The position numbers and the translations under genes were made by a program. Of a DNA stretch of 51,186 nucleotides, positions 27,457-36,165 are shown in pieces. Position 1 is the stretch's first letter; each line of letters opens with the position of its first letter. The DNA is from Desulfobacter postgatei (GTDB lineage Bacteria > Desulfobacterota > Desulfobacteria > Desulfobacterales > Desulfobacteraceae). Under the pieces are notes generated by a model that was not told the origin of the DNA, did not search any database, and saw nothing but the letters and a program-made list of their open reading frames with translations. The DNA is taken from positions 1-51,186 of the forward strand of contig PDTI01000010.1 in NCBI GenBank assembly GCA_002747145.1, in the 5' to 3' direction.

Positions 27457-28416
27457 TTATAAAGGGAACTCCACCAGGCATACGCCAATTTGTCCACCTG
27501 GATTTATTTGAGTTAAATTCACATCACCAAGTTCTTTAAAAAAACGGATTTGAAGCCGCCCGGTCACAGAATCTTGGTCAGCAGCACCTTCAAAATATTC
27601 TTTTCCAGTATCAGGCGTCAGGCCCTGGGCCATCTGCTCGAAAATTGCCTCTATGTTAAGATGCTGTTGTGTTATACCTTCACTGTCATTTTCATGCACT
27701 TTTATAGAATCAATGTCAAGGGTATTTATCGCCTTGCCTGCACCGGTCAAAAATTGATCCATCACAGCCCTGCTGGTGGTGACCAGAATTGGCATACCTT
27801 CGTGACCAAAGCATTCTGCATCAAAAGCAGCCGTCAGCCAGGCGTTTATTCTTTTTTCAGTCATCTCCTGGCCCGGTTCACAGGGTTGGGTAGCGCCCAT
27901 GGACAGGGGCATTTCCCCCTCTCCTTTAAGTTCGGCAAAAAGTGCCGCACTTTCCTGGTCCAGCGCATCCAGTGCCGCCTGGATATCCTGGGATTCCCGG
28001 TCATGAATATCTGCAAGCTTAAGAAAAACAAGAGAATCATTATTTTCCCGTATCGTTGTTGGCTTCGGGTCATGGGAAGCTATCCCGTTACGGATGCCGG
28101 CTTTGATGGCCGCCACACCTGAATCATCTTTCAAAAACACGTTCTCACGAATCAACGCACGAAGATTTGTTTCATTGCCTTTATGGATGGCGGCCCAGTC
28201 CAGATAGGCGCGGATCTCTTGTTCAGCCAGGGCAAGTTTTTCCCTGTCAAGACAGACCCGCGTCAGCGCGCCTTTGGCCTCCAGACCAGACATCGGTTCG
28301 GGCAGCGTATCACCACCGTGAATATCTATCATATTTAAATTGTTAAAAAAGCAGAACAGGGTATTTGCCTGACGTTTATCCATAAAAGTAAACGGGAAAA
28401 AATAAAGTTTTATCAT
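27457..28416 (-). CDS. Unknown 319-residue acidic protein downstream of the cysteine synthase fusion
   Basis: I do not recognise this protein. It starts 6 bp after the stop of the cysteine synthase-CysRS fusion on the same strand, so the two are very likely co-transcribed. It has no signal peptide or membrane helix; the first ~30 residues are rich in Phe (FFPFTFMDKRQANTLFCFFNN). There are two apparent sections, roughly residues 40-180 (helical, KLALAEQEIRAYLDWAA) and 190-319 (mixed, ILVTTSRAVMDQFLTGAG). No metal-binding cluster is seen. It may be a lineage-specific protein of this group. Confidence 0.6.
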   Translation of the reverse strand: MIKLYFFPFTFMDKRQANTLFCFFNNLNMIDIHGGDTLPEPMSGLEAKGALTRVCLDREKLALAEQEIRAYLDWAAIHKGNETNLRALIRENVFLKDDSGVAAIKAGIRNGIASHDPKPTTIRENNDSLVFLKLADIHDRESQDIQAALDALDQESAALFAELKGEGEMPLSMGATQPCEPGQEMTEKRINAWLTAAFDAECFGHEGMPILVTTSRAVMDQFLTGAGKAINTLDIDSIKVHENDSEGITQQHLNIEAIFEQMAQGLTPDTGKEYFEGAADQDSVTGRLQIRFFKELGDVNLTQINPGGQIGVCLVEFPL

Positions 28417-28422
28417 ACCATC

Positions 28423-30699
28423 TTATACCTTTTGGTCATGAATCAGGATCCCCATGTCATCCAACTGTTTCCGGATCCGGTCTGCTGTCTTAAAATCTTT
28501 TTGTTGCCGGGCCGCATCCCGTTCAGCCATGAGCGACGTCACCTCTGACGAATACAATACCTTTGTGCTGAAATCAAACATATTGAGCACCGCATCCATA
28601 TCTTTGAAACAGTTAAGCAGACGCTGTGCCCCCCTGGGTCCCACCTGACCCGCAGCGACCATGCGGTTGATGCGCTTCACACCGGACAAAATACCGGACA
28701 CCAGAACAGGGACCTTGAGATCGTTTGCCATGGCATCCATCATGCCCTGGCGTAAATCATAAGTAATATGCTGGATCTTTTCTTCATTGGACTGCCCGGA
28801 CACATGCCCAAGGGATTCAATGCACCGGTTGATCCGGGAAAGAACGGTTTGGGCATCATCCAGACTTTTTCTGGATAAGCGCAGGGATTTTCTGTAATGG
28901 GCGGACAGCAGCCAAAAGCGAATGGTCTTCTCATCCCACCCCATCTCAACCAACCTGTCCAGGGTCAATGAACCGGCATCATCGGTATCCAGGGACCCGT
29001 CATACTGTATGGGATGGCAATGCATCCACACCCTGGCAAAAGAACCGCCGGCAGCCCTTGCAATGGCAATTTCGTTTTCATGGTGGGGAAACATAAGTTC
29101 CCTTGAGCCCGTATGGATGTCAAAATCTGCACCAAGGAAGGTTGACGCAAAGGCAGCACACTGCAGATGAAGTGAGGGGCGAACATTGCCCCATTCCGTT
29201 TTAACCCCAAGCCCCTGTTTAAGTTCCGAAAGTTTTACCCGCTTGAACAGGGTAAAATCCCTGGGATTGTTCTTTTCATATTCATCCAGGTCTACCGTCG
29301 CTCCCACCCGGATTTTGTTAAGATCCACCCGGGAAAGCTGTCCGTAATCCCCAAAGCTTGACAGGTCAAAGTATACGGAATGCAGTTTTTCATAGGCATG
29401 CTTGCTAACAAGCAGTTTCCTTGCCATATCCGTCATTTCGGTAAAATGTTCGGACACCTTGGGATAGGCCTGGGCCGGCCGCATGCCAAGCCGGGACAAA
29501 TCAGCCAGAAAGACATCAATAAAAGGCTGGGTGAATGCCTCCAGGGAGGTTTTTGCCTGCCTTGCCCCTTCAATGGTTTTATCGTCATAATCGGTGATAT
29601 TAACGATATGTTTAACTTTCACATCCTGATACTCAAGGTAGCGGATAAGCAGATCCGTAAACGCGTACCGTCTGAAGTGGGTAATATCCAGACGCCGGTG
29701 CACCGTAGGCCCGCAGGTGTAAATCCCAACCTCCTTGTCTCCCTGGGGATTAAAAGACTCTTTCTGGCCACCCAGGGAATTGTAAACGGTCAGGTGAATA
29801 TTCTTTTTTACGCTGAACAGCTCAGTGGACAGATAGCGTTCACCTGAATCGGGAAAAATCACAACAATCACCCCGTTTTCAAGACGTTTGGCATGTTCAA
29901 GGGCCACGGCCATGGCTGCGCCTGAACTCATGCCCACAAAAAGGCCCTCCTTTGCAGCCAGTTGCCGGGCCGTCTCAAAAGCTGTGTCATCCTCAATATA
30001 GACGCTTTCATCCAGCAGGGTTTTGTTAAAAATCTCTGGCCGATAAGACTCTTTCATATTTTTAAGCCCCTGGATCCCGTGTCCCAGATAGGGCTCTGCA
30101 CAGATCACCCGGGCATGATGGTCCTGATCCCTGAAATACCGGGACAGTCCCATGAGTGTGCCCGAAGTGCCCACAGTCGCCACCACAGCATCCACCTGAC
30201 CGTTGGTCTGGGCCACAATTTCAGGCCCCGTGGTGTGATAATGGGCTTTCCAGTTGGCCTCATTATTATATTGATCTGTAAGGAAATATTTATCCGGATA
30301 TTCCCTGGCCAGACGGTAGGCTTCCTCAATGGCTCCGTCCGATCCCAGGTGCCGGGGGGTAAGAATAATCCGGGCACCCCGGGCGTTAAGTATTTTTTTA
30401 CGCTCTTCACTGGCGCTTTCGGACATGGTCAGGGCCAGTCTGTAGCCTTTGACCGCACAGATCATGGCAAGGCCGATGCCTGTATTTCCCGAGGTGGCTT
30501 CAATAACTGTTTTTCCAGGCGCAAGTTCGCCGTCTGCCTCGGCCTGGTTGATCATATACAGTGCGGCTCTGTCCTTGATGGACCCGCCAGGGTTCATATA
30601 TTCAAGCTTTGCCAGGATGGTGACGCCCGGCACAGGATTAAGTGTTTGAATTTTTACAAGGGGGGTGTTACCGATGGACTCAATAATGCTTGCATACAT
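28423..30699 (-). CDS. Cysteine synthase fused to a CysRS-like domain lacking HIGH and KMSKS
   Basis: The ORF track starts at 30777, but the family start is ATG 30699 (AGAGAGGA upstream), giving 758 residues. Residues 1-300 are an O-acetylserine sulfhydrylase: PLP Lys in NPGGSIKDR, EATSGNTGIG, VGTSGTL and IFPDSGERYLS. Residues ~301-758 align with class I cysteinyl-tRNA synthetase. The cysteine/zinc site is conserved: Cys329 in TCGPTV, Cys514 in LHLQC, and His/Glu in FPHHENEIA. IVNITDYDDKTI and the C-terminal helical part are also present. However, the position of HIGH reads DITH and the position of KMSKS reads SLDTDDAGS, so the two ATP-binding signatures are missing. Making Cys-tRNA is therefore unlikely. 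It may bind free or bound cysteine (sensor, channel or transfer). It is upstream of, and likely co-transcribed with, the 319-aa gene. Confidence 0.88.
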   Translation of the reverse strand: MYASIIESIGNTPLVKIQTLNPVPGVTILAKLEYMNPGGSIKDRAALYMINQAEADGELAPGKTVIEATSGNTGIGLAMICAVKGYRLALTMSESASEERKKILNARGARIILTPRHLGSDGAIEEAYRLAREYPDKYFLTDQYNNEANWKAHYHTTGPEIVAQTNGQVDAVVATVGTSGTLMGLSRYFRDQDHHARVICAEPYLGHGIQGLKNMKESYRPEIFNKTLLDESVYIEDDTAFETARQLAAKEGLFVGMSSGAAMAVALEHAKRLENGVIVVIFPDSGERYLSTELFSVKKNIHLTVYNSLGGQKESFNPQGDKEVGIYTCGPTVHRRLDITHFRRYAFTDLLIRYLEYQDVKVKHIVNITDYDDKTIEGARQAKTSLEAFTQPFIDVFLADLSRLGMRPAQAYPKVSEHFTEMTDMARKLLVSKHAYEKLHSVYFDLSSFGDYGQLSRVDLNKIRVGATVDLDEYEKNNPRDFTLFKRVKLSELKQGLGVKTEWGNVRPSLHLQCAAFASTFLGADFDIHTGSRELMFPHHENEIAIARAAGGSFARVWMHCHPIQYDGSLDTDDAGSLTLDRLVEMGWDEKTIRFWLLSAHYRKSLRLSRKSLDDAQTVLSRINRCIESLGHVSGQSNEEKIQHITYDLRQGMMDAMANDLKVPVLVSGILSGVKRINRMVAAGQVGPRGAQRLLNCFKDMDAVLNMFDFSTKVLYSSEVTSLMAERDAARQQKDFKTADRIRKQLDDMGILIHDQKV

Positions 30700-30861
30700 G
30701 CGTATCCTCTCTTTGCCGGGGCAAGCCGGGAACGGTTCTTCTTCACAAAAGTCATGGGCCTGAGCCGATTTCCTCAACGGCCTTGACTTTTCAAGTATAA
30801 AATGGCTTTATACAGTAATTTTATTTGATGCGCAATTTATTAAACAGGCCCATTTTCACGT

Positions 30862-33090
30862 ATGATTTCATATACAAAAGTGCTGTGCCGGCTAGGTATT
30901 GTCCTGGTTGTCATTATATTCCCTTCCGGTCGGGCCCATTGTTTTTCCACTTCCCTGCCCACCCAGAAAGTGTCCTGGCACATCCAGGCCCGGCAGGTGA
31001 GTTACGAAGATAAACGCAAACTTTACATTGCGGAAAATGATGTCCTGATTACCGGGGGCAAAACGCGCCTGGAAGCCGATTATGTGGAGTTCTCGGATAT
31101 AACCAAAGACGCCTTTGCCAGGGGAAATGTTCTGTTTATCTCAGGAAAAGACACCATTACCTGCAAATCCATGAATGTCAATCTGAGCTCGGAAACAGGC
31201 ACCATTAAACAGGGAACCATATTCATTCAGGACGGCAACTATTATATTTCAGGGGAAAAACTTCGAAAAACCGGAGCGTTTACCTATGATGCGCAAAAAG
31301 GGTCCATCACCACCTGTGAAGGCAATACCCCGGACTGGAAAATCACAGGAAAAGAGATTGAGGTTACCGTTGACGGATACGGCCATGCCAGGCATGCCAC
31401 ACTCTGGGTAAAAAAAATGCCCACCCTGTATGCCCCCTATTTTATATTTCCGGCCAAAACAACACGCCAGACCGGACTGTTGATGCCCATGGCAGGGTAT
31501 TCAGACCAGATGGGATTTGAATACCGGCAACCCCTTTTTTTGGCGCTTTCCGATAATACTGACGCCACCTTGTATCCCTATTATATGTCGGACAGAGGGG
31601 TGATGCTCTCCGGCGAATACAGATATGTACTGTCCCCGGAGTCCAAAGGCATGATCATGATGAGCCATCTCAAGGATGAAACCATTGGCAACGAGGCAGA
31701 TGAAAACCAAGATTACAATATTTCCGGGACACCTGATCGCACCAACCATGACAGGTACTGGTTTCGGATGAAGCATGACCAAACGCTGTGGTATGGTTTT
31801 AACGCCAAACTGGATATGGATTATGTTTCTGATATGGATTATCTGCGGACTTTTACCGACGGCTTCACAGGTTTTCACAGCACAGACGAGGCATTTGAAA
31901 CGATGTTTGGCCGTGATCTGGATGAAGAGACTGATTACACCCGGAAAAACAGCCTGCTTGTCACAAAAAACTGGTTCTCATACAGCCTGAACATAGAGGC
32001 GTTGTGGTATGACAATATTAAAGCACGTCAGACAGACACAGATGACACCACCTTGCAGACTCTTCCCTCAATTGAATTTTTTGCAGTCCGCCAGAAAATT
32101 GTACAGGATTTTGAATTGTATTACACAATGGATTCGGAATTTACGTCATTTTACCGGCAGGATACCACCCATACAGCAGTTACCGGCAGACGGGTAGACA
32201 TCCATCCAATAGTTTATTACCCTAGGATGCTCGGCAAATCATTTTTCCTGGAGCCCTATGCCGGTGTCAGGGGGACCTTATGGGATACAGATGATTTCAC
32301 AGACAGCGACGGGGATGATTCCAACACCAGGATCCGGGGGCTTTATGAGGTGGGCATGGCCCTGTCAACAACCCTTTCCCGGGTGTTCACATTAGACATG
32401 GATTTTGCCGAAAAAATCCAACACAAGATTGTGCTCAGACTGGAGTACGACTATATTCCTTACGTGGATCAACAGAATCTGCCTTACTTTGATGCCCTAG
32501 ACAATATTTCAGAAAAAAATATCATTACCTGGTCCTTGACCAACACATTCACCGCCAGAAATACAATAACGGATGAAAACGGCGAAGAATCCAGGGCAGT
32601 CTACAGAGAACTCTTCTGGTTCAAGCTCTCCCAGGGCTATAACATCCGGTATGAACGGGATGGCGATCATGCCGAGGACGACCCCTGGCAGGATCTGACA
32701 TTGGAATACGAATTTAATCCCGTCAAATACCTGCAGGCAGACGGCACCATAGCCTTTGATCCCAATAACAACCATTTCACAACAATAGAGGTGGGGAGCA
32801 CGGTATCAGATAATAGAGGGGACAGTCTGTACATATCGTATCGATATTCGAAAAATGATTCACATACCTGGAAAACAATACTTACCACAAATCTGGTTCC
32901 AGATATCCTGGGCGCCTATTATTCCGTTGAAAGGGACCTTGAAGACCGGAAAACCATTGAAACAGGTGCAGGTATTTCCATCAACCGTCCCTGCTGGGGC
33001 TTGGACCTGATGTTCAAAGATGAATCAGCAGATAAATCTTTTGCCTTCATGGTGACCCTGAAGGGTATTGGAGAATTTGGCACAAAATGA
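30862..33090 (+). CDS. lptD: LPS assembly protein LptD
   Basis: This 742-residue outer-membrane protein inserts LPS into the outer leaflet together with LptE. The order is signal peptide (residues 1-27, VLVVIIFPSGRAHC), OstA/LptA-type beta-jellyroll (about 35-150, ENDVLITGGKTRLEADYVEF), then the long beta-barrel. The barrel begins near LYAPYFIFPAKTTRQTGLLMP, the well-conserved LptD segment. Cysteines at CKSM, CEGN and RPCW could serve as the disulfides needed for plug opening. It is transcribed away from the cysteine synthase gene. The following NusG-like gene overlaps its stop codon by 4 bp (ATGA). Confidence 0.92.
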   Translation: MISYTKVLCRLGIVLVVIIFPSGRAHCFSTSLPTQKVSWHIQARQVSYEDKRKLYIAENDVLITGGKTRLEADYVEFSDITKDAFARGNVLFISGKDTITCKSMNVNLSSETGTIKQGTIFIQDGNYYISGEKLRKTGAFTYDAQKGSITTCEGNTPDWKITGKEIEVTVDGYGHARHATLWVKKMPTLYAPYFIFPAKTTRQTGLLMPMAGYSDQMGFEYRQPLFLALSDNTDATLYPYYMSDRGVMLSGEYRYVLSPESKGMIMMSHLKDETIGNEADENQDYNISGTPDRTNHDRYWFRMKHDQTLWYGFNAKLDMDYVSDMDYLRTFTDGFTGFHSTDEAFETMFGRDLDEETDYTRKNSLLVTKNWFSYSLNIEALWYDNIKARQTDTDDTTLQTLPSIEFFAVRQKIVQDFELYYTMDSEFTSFYRQDTTHTAVTGRRVDIHPIVYYPRMLGKSFFLEPYAGVRGTLWDTDDFTDSDGDDSNTRIRGLYEVGMALSTTLSRVFTLDMDFAEKIQHKIVLRLEYDYIPYVDQQNLPYFDALDNISEKNIITWSLTNTFTARNTITDENGEESRAVYRELFWFKLSQGYNIRYERDGDHAEDDPWQDLTLEYEFNPVKYLQADGTIAFDPNNNHFTTIEVGSTVSDNRGDSLYISYRYSKNDSHTWKTILTTNLVPDILGAYYSVERDLEDRKTIETGAGISINRPCWGLDLMFKDESADKSFAFMVTLKGIGEFGTK

Positions 33091-33611
33091 AAGACAAAAC
33101 TCTTTGGTTTGCCCTGCTGACCCGAAGCAATTTTGAGCAGACCGTATACGCAAGTATAAGCAAAAAAAAAATAGATGCGTTCCTTCCCAGGACAAGAAAA
33201 CCCAGCAAAAGAAGAGACCGCAAGCTCATGATAGAAACTCCGTTGTTTCCCGGGTACGTGTTTGTTAAATCCACCATGGCACCGGTGGACCAGTTACCGA
33301 TTTTAAAAACCCTGGGTGCCGTCAGGCTTTTAGGAAACACTGCCGGTCCTGTACCCGTGCCAAAACAACAGATTGAGTCGCTCAAGCTTCTGACCTCCGT
33401 AACCCAGGATCTGGTCACAGGCAGCCTTATTGATCTGGAAAAAGGAGATCCGGTAATCATCCTTGAAGGCCCCATGGCAGGGCTGAAAGGAGAATTTTTT
33501 GAACATAAGGGCAAGGGCAGAGTGATTATCAAAGTAGACTTGTTAGGCAGATATGCAGGTGTCGAAGTGGATTCTGACAAGGTTGAAAAAATCCCGGACC
33601 TGCTGTCTTAG
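33087..33611 (+). CDS. NusG paralogue of the RfaH/UpxY type
   Basis: The 174-residue protein has a NusG N-terminal domain (WFALLTRSNFEQTVYASISK ... LFPGYVFVK) and a KOW domain (GDPVIILEGPMAGLKGEFFEHKGKGR). Divergence from housekeeping NusG and the KKKIDAFLPRTRKPS segment place it with specialised elongation factors that bind RNA polymerase and prevent termination in long LPS or capsule operons. It is translationally coupled to lptD (ATGA), which points to a regulatory loop in LPS production. Which operon it acts on is unknown; the nearby waa/lpx operon is a candidate. Mobile element copy 3 lies immediately after its stop. Confidence 0.85.
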   Translation: MKDKTLWFALLTRSNFEQTVYASISKKKIDAFLPRTRKPSKRRDRKLMIETPLFPGYVFVKSTMAPVDQLPILKTLGAVRLLGNTAGPVPVPKQQIESLKLLTSVTQDLVTGSLIDLEKGDPVIILEGPMAGLKGEFFEHKGKGRVIIKVDLLGRYAGVEVDSDKVEKIPDLLS

Positions 33612-33618
33612 TGCCTGA

Positions 33619-33653
33619 GAGCTTGTTTGGTAATTAGGGGATCAAACAAGCTC
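33619..33653. mobile_element. Miniature inverted-repeat element, copy 3 (35-bp minimal form)
   Basis: It consists almost only of termini: GAGCTTGTTTGGTAATTAGGGGATC followed by AAACAAGCTC. TGA flanks it on both sides (33616-33618 and 33654-33656), a 3-bp target duplication. It lies 7 bp after the NusG-paralogue stop and may act as a hairpin terminator there. The rest of the gap to 33880 holds no gene. Confidence 0.82.
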
Positions 33654-33806
33654 TGAACAAAAACCTGGAAATTTTGTCAACAGGTTGTTACGGAATAGAT
33701 CATTTTAACCACAGGCATAGATAACATATTCCGAGGATTAAAATTTTCCGTCCACCAAGGTAATCGGCAAAATTTACGGTTTTTGGTCGGGCACTATCAT
33801 AACTTC

Positions 33807-33835
33807 TTGACTTTTTGATGTATATTCATTAAGAG
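33807..33835 (+). promoter_or_regulatory. Possible sigma-70 promoter of the HU/IHF gene
   Basis: TTGACT, 17 bases, TAAGAG, ending 44 bp before the ATG. The -10 box is a poor match, so this is tentative. Confidence 0.3.
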
Positions 33836-33879
33836 TCTATAGAAAACTTTTTAGCTGTTTAATATATTTTTGAGGTTCT

Positions 33880-34155
33880 ATGAATAAACTTGAATTGATT
33901 TCCACGTTGAAAGAGCGGGCCCACCTGACCAAATCAGAAGCAGCCGACGTAATAAAAATATTTTTTGACTCCCTGTCAGACGCCTTTGTCAAGGGCGATC
34001 GGGTTGAGATAAGAGGACTTTTCAGTTTTCATATCAAAGAGTATAAAAGCTATGTGGGCAGAAATCCCAAAACCGGACAAAAAGTAAATATCCCGCCCAA
34101 ACGTCTGCCATTTTTTAAATGCGGTAAAGAACTCAAAGAGCGGGTTGATTATTAG
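33880..34155 (+). CDS. HU/IHF family nucleoid DNA-bending protein
   Basis: The 91-residue protein matches the HU/IHF fold. N-terminal helices include LTKSEAADVIKIFFDSLSDAF. The beta-arm region has the conserved IRGLFSFHIKEYKSYVGRNPKTGQKVNIPPKRLPFFKCGKELKERV, split here only for description. The arm tip RNPKTG with Pro is the DNA-intercalating part. GxGSF is changed to GLFSF. Subunit identity (IHF-alpha, IHF-beta or homodimeric HU) cannot be decided. Confidence 0.9.
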   Translation: MNKLELISTLKERAHLTKSEAADVIKIFFDSLSDAFVKGDRVEIRGLFSFHIKEYKSYVGRNPKTGQKVNIPPKRLPFFKCGKELKERVDY

Positions 34156-34173
34156 CTTATACCTTAAAAAATG

Positions 34174-34300
34174 CTTGTCTTTTAAGCCGCCCTCGGGGTT
34201 ACGCCAACGGACACACATACCTAATATGTTTTCTTTGACGTGCCTTGAGGGCGACTTGAAATCCGGCATCTATGGGAGATTTAATTCTGCCCATGGGCCT
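34174..34300. repeat. Dispersed palindromic repeat, copy B (~127 bp)
   Basis: It matches copy A (7776-7904). Shared blocks are cttgtcttttaag, ccctcgg, gttacgc, gacacatata-like, gtgccttga, ggcgactt and atgggcct. Inverted arms cttttaagccgccctcggggttacgcc and gacgtgccttgagggcgacttgaaat give a stem of about 25 bp. It fills the gap between the HU/IHF and holB genes and may end transcription of the former. Confidence 0.7.
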
Positions 34301-34317
34301 AATCCAATGTTTCTGAT

Positions 34318-35343
34318 ATGCCGCCAGCACCTTACGAGAGGAACCGGGAAGCCCTTCCCTCATCTGTACCATTATCTGAATTAACCTATATGGTTCAGAC
34401 TGACCGGATCCCCAATGCCCTTCTTTTTCACGGCCCCCGGGGAACCGGTAAAAACAAGGCTGCGCTTTTTTTTGCCCAGGCCGCCAACTGCCATTCAGAC
34501 AACGGCCGACCGTGCAATATCTGCACTTCATGCAGAAAAATATCTGCAGAGATGCACCCGGACATGATCTTTTTGGCGCCGGCTGACAACAAAAAGATGA
34601 TCACCATTTCCCAAATCCGGGACATGGGCAGCATCATCGCATCCCGGGCCAATGAAGCAGCGTTCAGGATGGTGTGCATCCGCCATGCAGATCTGATGAA
34701 CCCCCAGGCCCAGAATGCACTGCTCAAAATGCTTGAAGAACCGCCGGAGCGGACATTTTTTATCCTTACAGCAGAGCAGGCGGCCCCCCTTTTACCGACC
34801 ATTTTATCCAGGTGCCGGCGCATTGACTTCCAGGCATTGTCAGACCACGACATCAAAAAAATCCTATGCACACAATACGGGCTTGATCCCGAAACCGCTT
34901 ATATTGTCAGCAAAACCGCCGGAAGCGACATCGACCTGGCTCTGCGTCTTTCAGGACTGGATAACGGTCAATCTGACTGGAAAATGCTGCGGCCATGGTT
35001 GATCAAACAGATATGCGGATTTCTGACAGCCCCGCAGCATCAAAGTGGTTTTAAGTGCCTTGATTTATCCAGGCTGATGGCGTCCCGCCCGGAATATCTT
35101 CATGATGCCATGGCAGTGATCCGAACCATATTCAGAGATTTCTGCATACTAGAATATGCACCGGATAAAATAGTTAACCTTGATTTTTTAAGTGTATTTA
35201 AAGATATTAGGAAGATGCATTCTTATTGTCGACTTTTAACATGGATGACACTGTTTCATGAAACGGAAAAAAGACTGGAATCCAACAGCGGCACAAGACT
35301 GACCCTTGACCGTTTTTTTCTTTCCTTGTATTTATCCAGATAA
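34318..35343 (+). CDS. holB: DNA polymerase III delta' subunit
   Basis: This 341-residue clamp-loader subunit helps load the sliding clamp. The AAA+ part has GPRGTGKNKAA (P-loop), the zinc site CNICTSC, and the sensor-type blocks ADLMNPQAQNALLKMLEEPP and LPTILSRCRRI, all standard for delta'/tau. The C-terminal collar domain is diverged. It stands 12 bp upstream of ricT, a pairing common in many bacteria. Normally tmk precedes holB; here an HU/IHF gene and a repeat are in that place. Confidence 0.9.
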   Translation: MPPAPYERNREALPSSVPLSELTYMVQTDRIPNALLFHGPRGTGKNKAALFFAQAANCHSDNGRPCNICTSCRKISAEMHPDMIFLAPADNKKMITISQIRDMGSIIASRANEAAFRMVCIRHADLMNPQAQNALLKMLEEPPERTFFILTAEQAAPLLPTILSRCRRIDFQALSDHDIKKILCTQYGLDPETAYIVSKTAGSDIDLALRLSGLDNGQSDWKMLRPWLIKQICGFLTAPQHQSGFKCLDLSRLMASRPEYLHDAMAVIRTIFRDFCILEYAPDKIVNLDFLSVFKDIRKMHSYCRLLTWMTLFHETEKRLESNSGTRLTLDRFFLSLYLSR

Positions 35344-35355
35344 GAGGTTGATTTT

Positions 35356-36153
35356 ATGGTAAATGTTACCGGAGTTAGATTTAAAACCGCAGGTAAAATA
35401 TACGATTTCAACAGCAACGCCTTAACCGTGAATATAGGAGACCGGGTGATCGTCGAAACAGAACAGGGGTTAGGGTTTGGAACCATTGCCATCCCTTCCC
35501 GGGAAAAGGACAAAGACGAAAAATCCTTGAAAAATATTATTAGAGTCGCCACCCAGGAGGATTTCAGGCGGCGCACGGAACTTGAATTACTGGAACAGCG
35601 GGCCCATGAATACTGCGTTCAGTGCATAAAAGACCTGGATCTTCTAATGAACCTGTTCAGTGTGGAGAGCACCTTTGACAGAAACAAGCTGACATTTTTT
35701 TATACGGCGGACGGCAGGATTGATTTCAGGGAACTGATCAAACTTCTGGTCAAAAAATTTTCCATCCGCATTGAAATGCGCCAGGTGGGTATCCGCAACC
35801 TGTCCAAACATGTGGGTGGGTTGGGAAAGTGCGGCAGGGAACTGTGCTGCTCATCTTTTATGCATACCTTTGATCCAGTGTCCATCAAAATGGCAAAGGA
35901 GCAGGGGCTAAGCTTGAATCCCACTAAAATTTCAGGGGTGTGCGGCCGGTTGATGTGCTGTCTGACCTTTGAAGATCAGACCTACCGCCACTATAAGAAA
36001 AAAATGCCTAAATTAGGCAAAATTATTACCGTTGAAGATCTCAAAGGCAAGGTGGTCCGCCAGAATGTTCTCAGACAAAGTGTCACCGTCAGGCTTGATG
36101 ACCGCAAGGAAAAGGAAATATTTCTGTCACAACTGAAAAAAGAAAACGCTTAG
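35356..36153 (+). CDS. ricT: PSP1 domain protein RicT
   Basis: The 265-residue PSP1-domain protein is the RicT-like factor that in Firmicutes forms a complex with RicA and RicF to assist RNase Y; its role in Desulfobacterota is unknown. It shows the PSP1 core (VETEQGLGFGTI, EVRIEMRQVGIRNLSKHVGGLG with the later cysteines) and the conserved cysteine pairs CGRELCCSSF and CGRLMCCLTFE. An iron-sulfur cluster site has been reported in the family. AAGAGG precedes the ATG. It is 12 bp after holB and 12 bp before metG. Confidence 0.9.
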   Translation: MVNVTGVRFKTAGKIYDFNSNALTVNIGDRVIVETEQGLGFGTIAIPSREKDKDEKSLKNIIRVATQEDFRRRTELELLEQRAHEYCVQCIKDLDLLMNLFSVESTFDRNKLTFFYTADGRIDFRELIKLLVKKFSIRIEMRQVGIRNLSKHVGGLGKCGRELCCSSFMHTFDPVSIKMAKEQGLSLNPTKISGVCGRLMCCLTFEDQTYRHYKKKMPKLGKIITVEDLKGKVVRQNVLRQSVTVRLDDRKEKEIFLSQLKKENA

Positions 36154-36165
36154 GAACCCATCCCA

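Noticed and set aside
28423-30699. Functional cysteinyl-tRNA synthetase
   Set aside because: HIGH and KMSKS are both missing, so I did not assign cysS even though overall similarity is clear.
29962-30786. 274-aa plus-strand ORF
   Set aside because: It is antisense to the well-supported cysteine synthase domain and shows no family features.
33619-33653. Simple transcription terminator after the NusG paralogue
   Set aside because: The hairpin is there, but it has the termini and TGA duplication of the mobile element family and no T-run, so a mobile origin is the better explanation.
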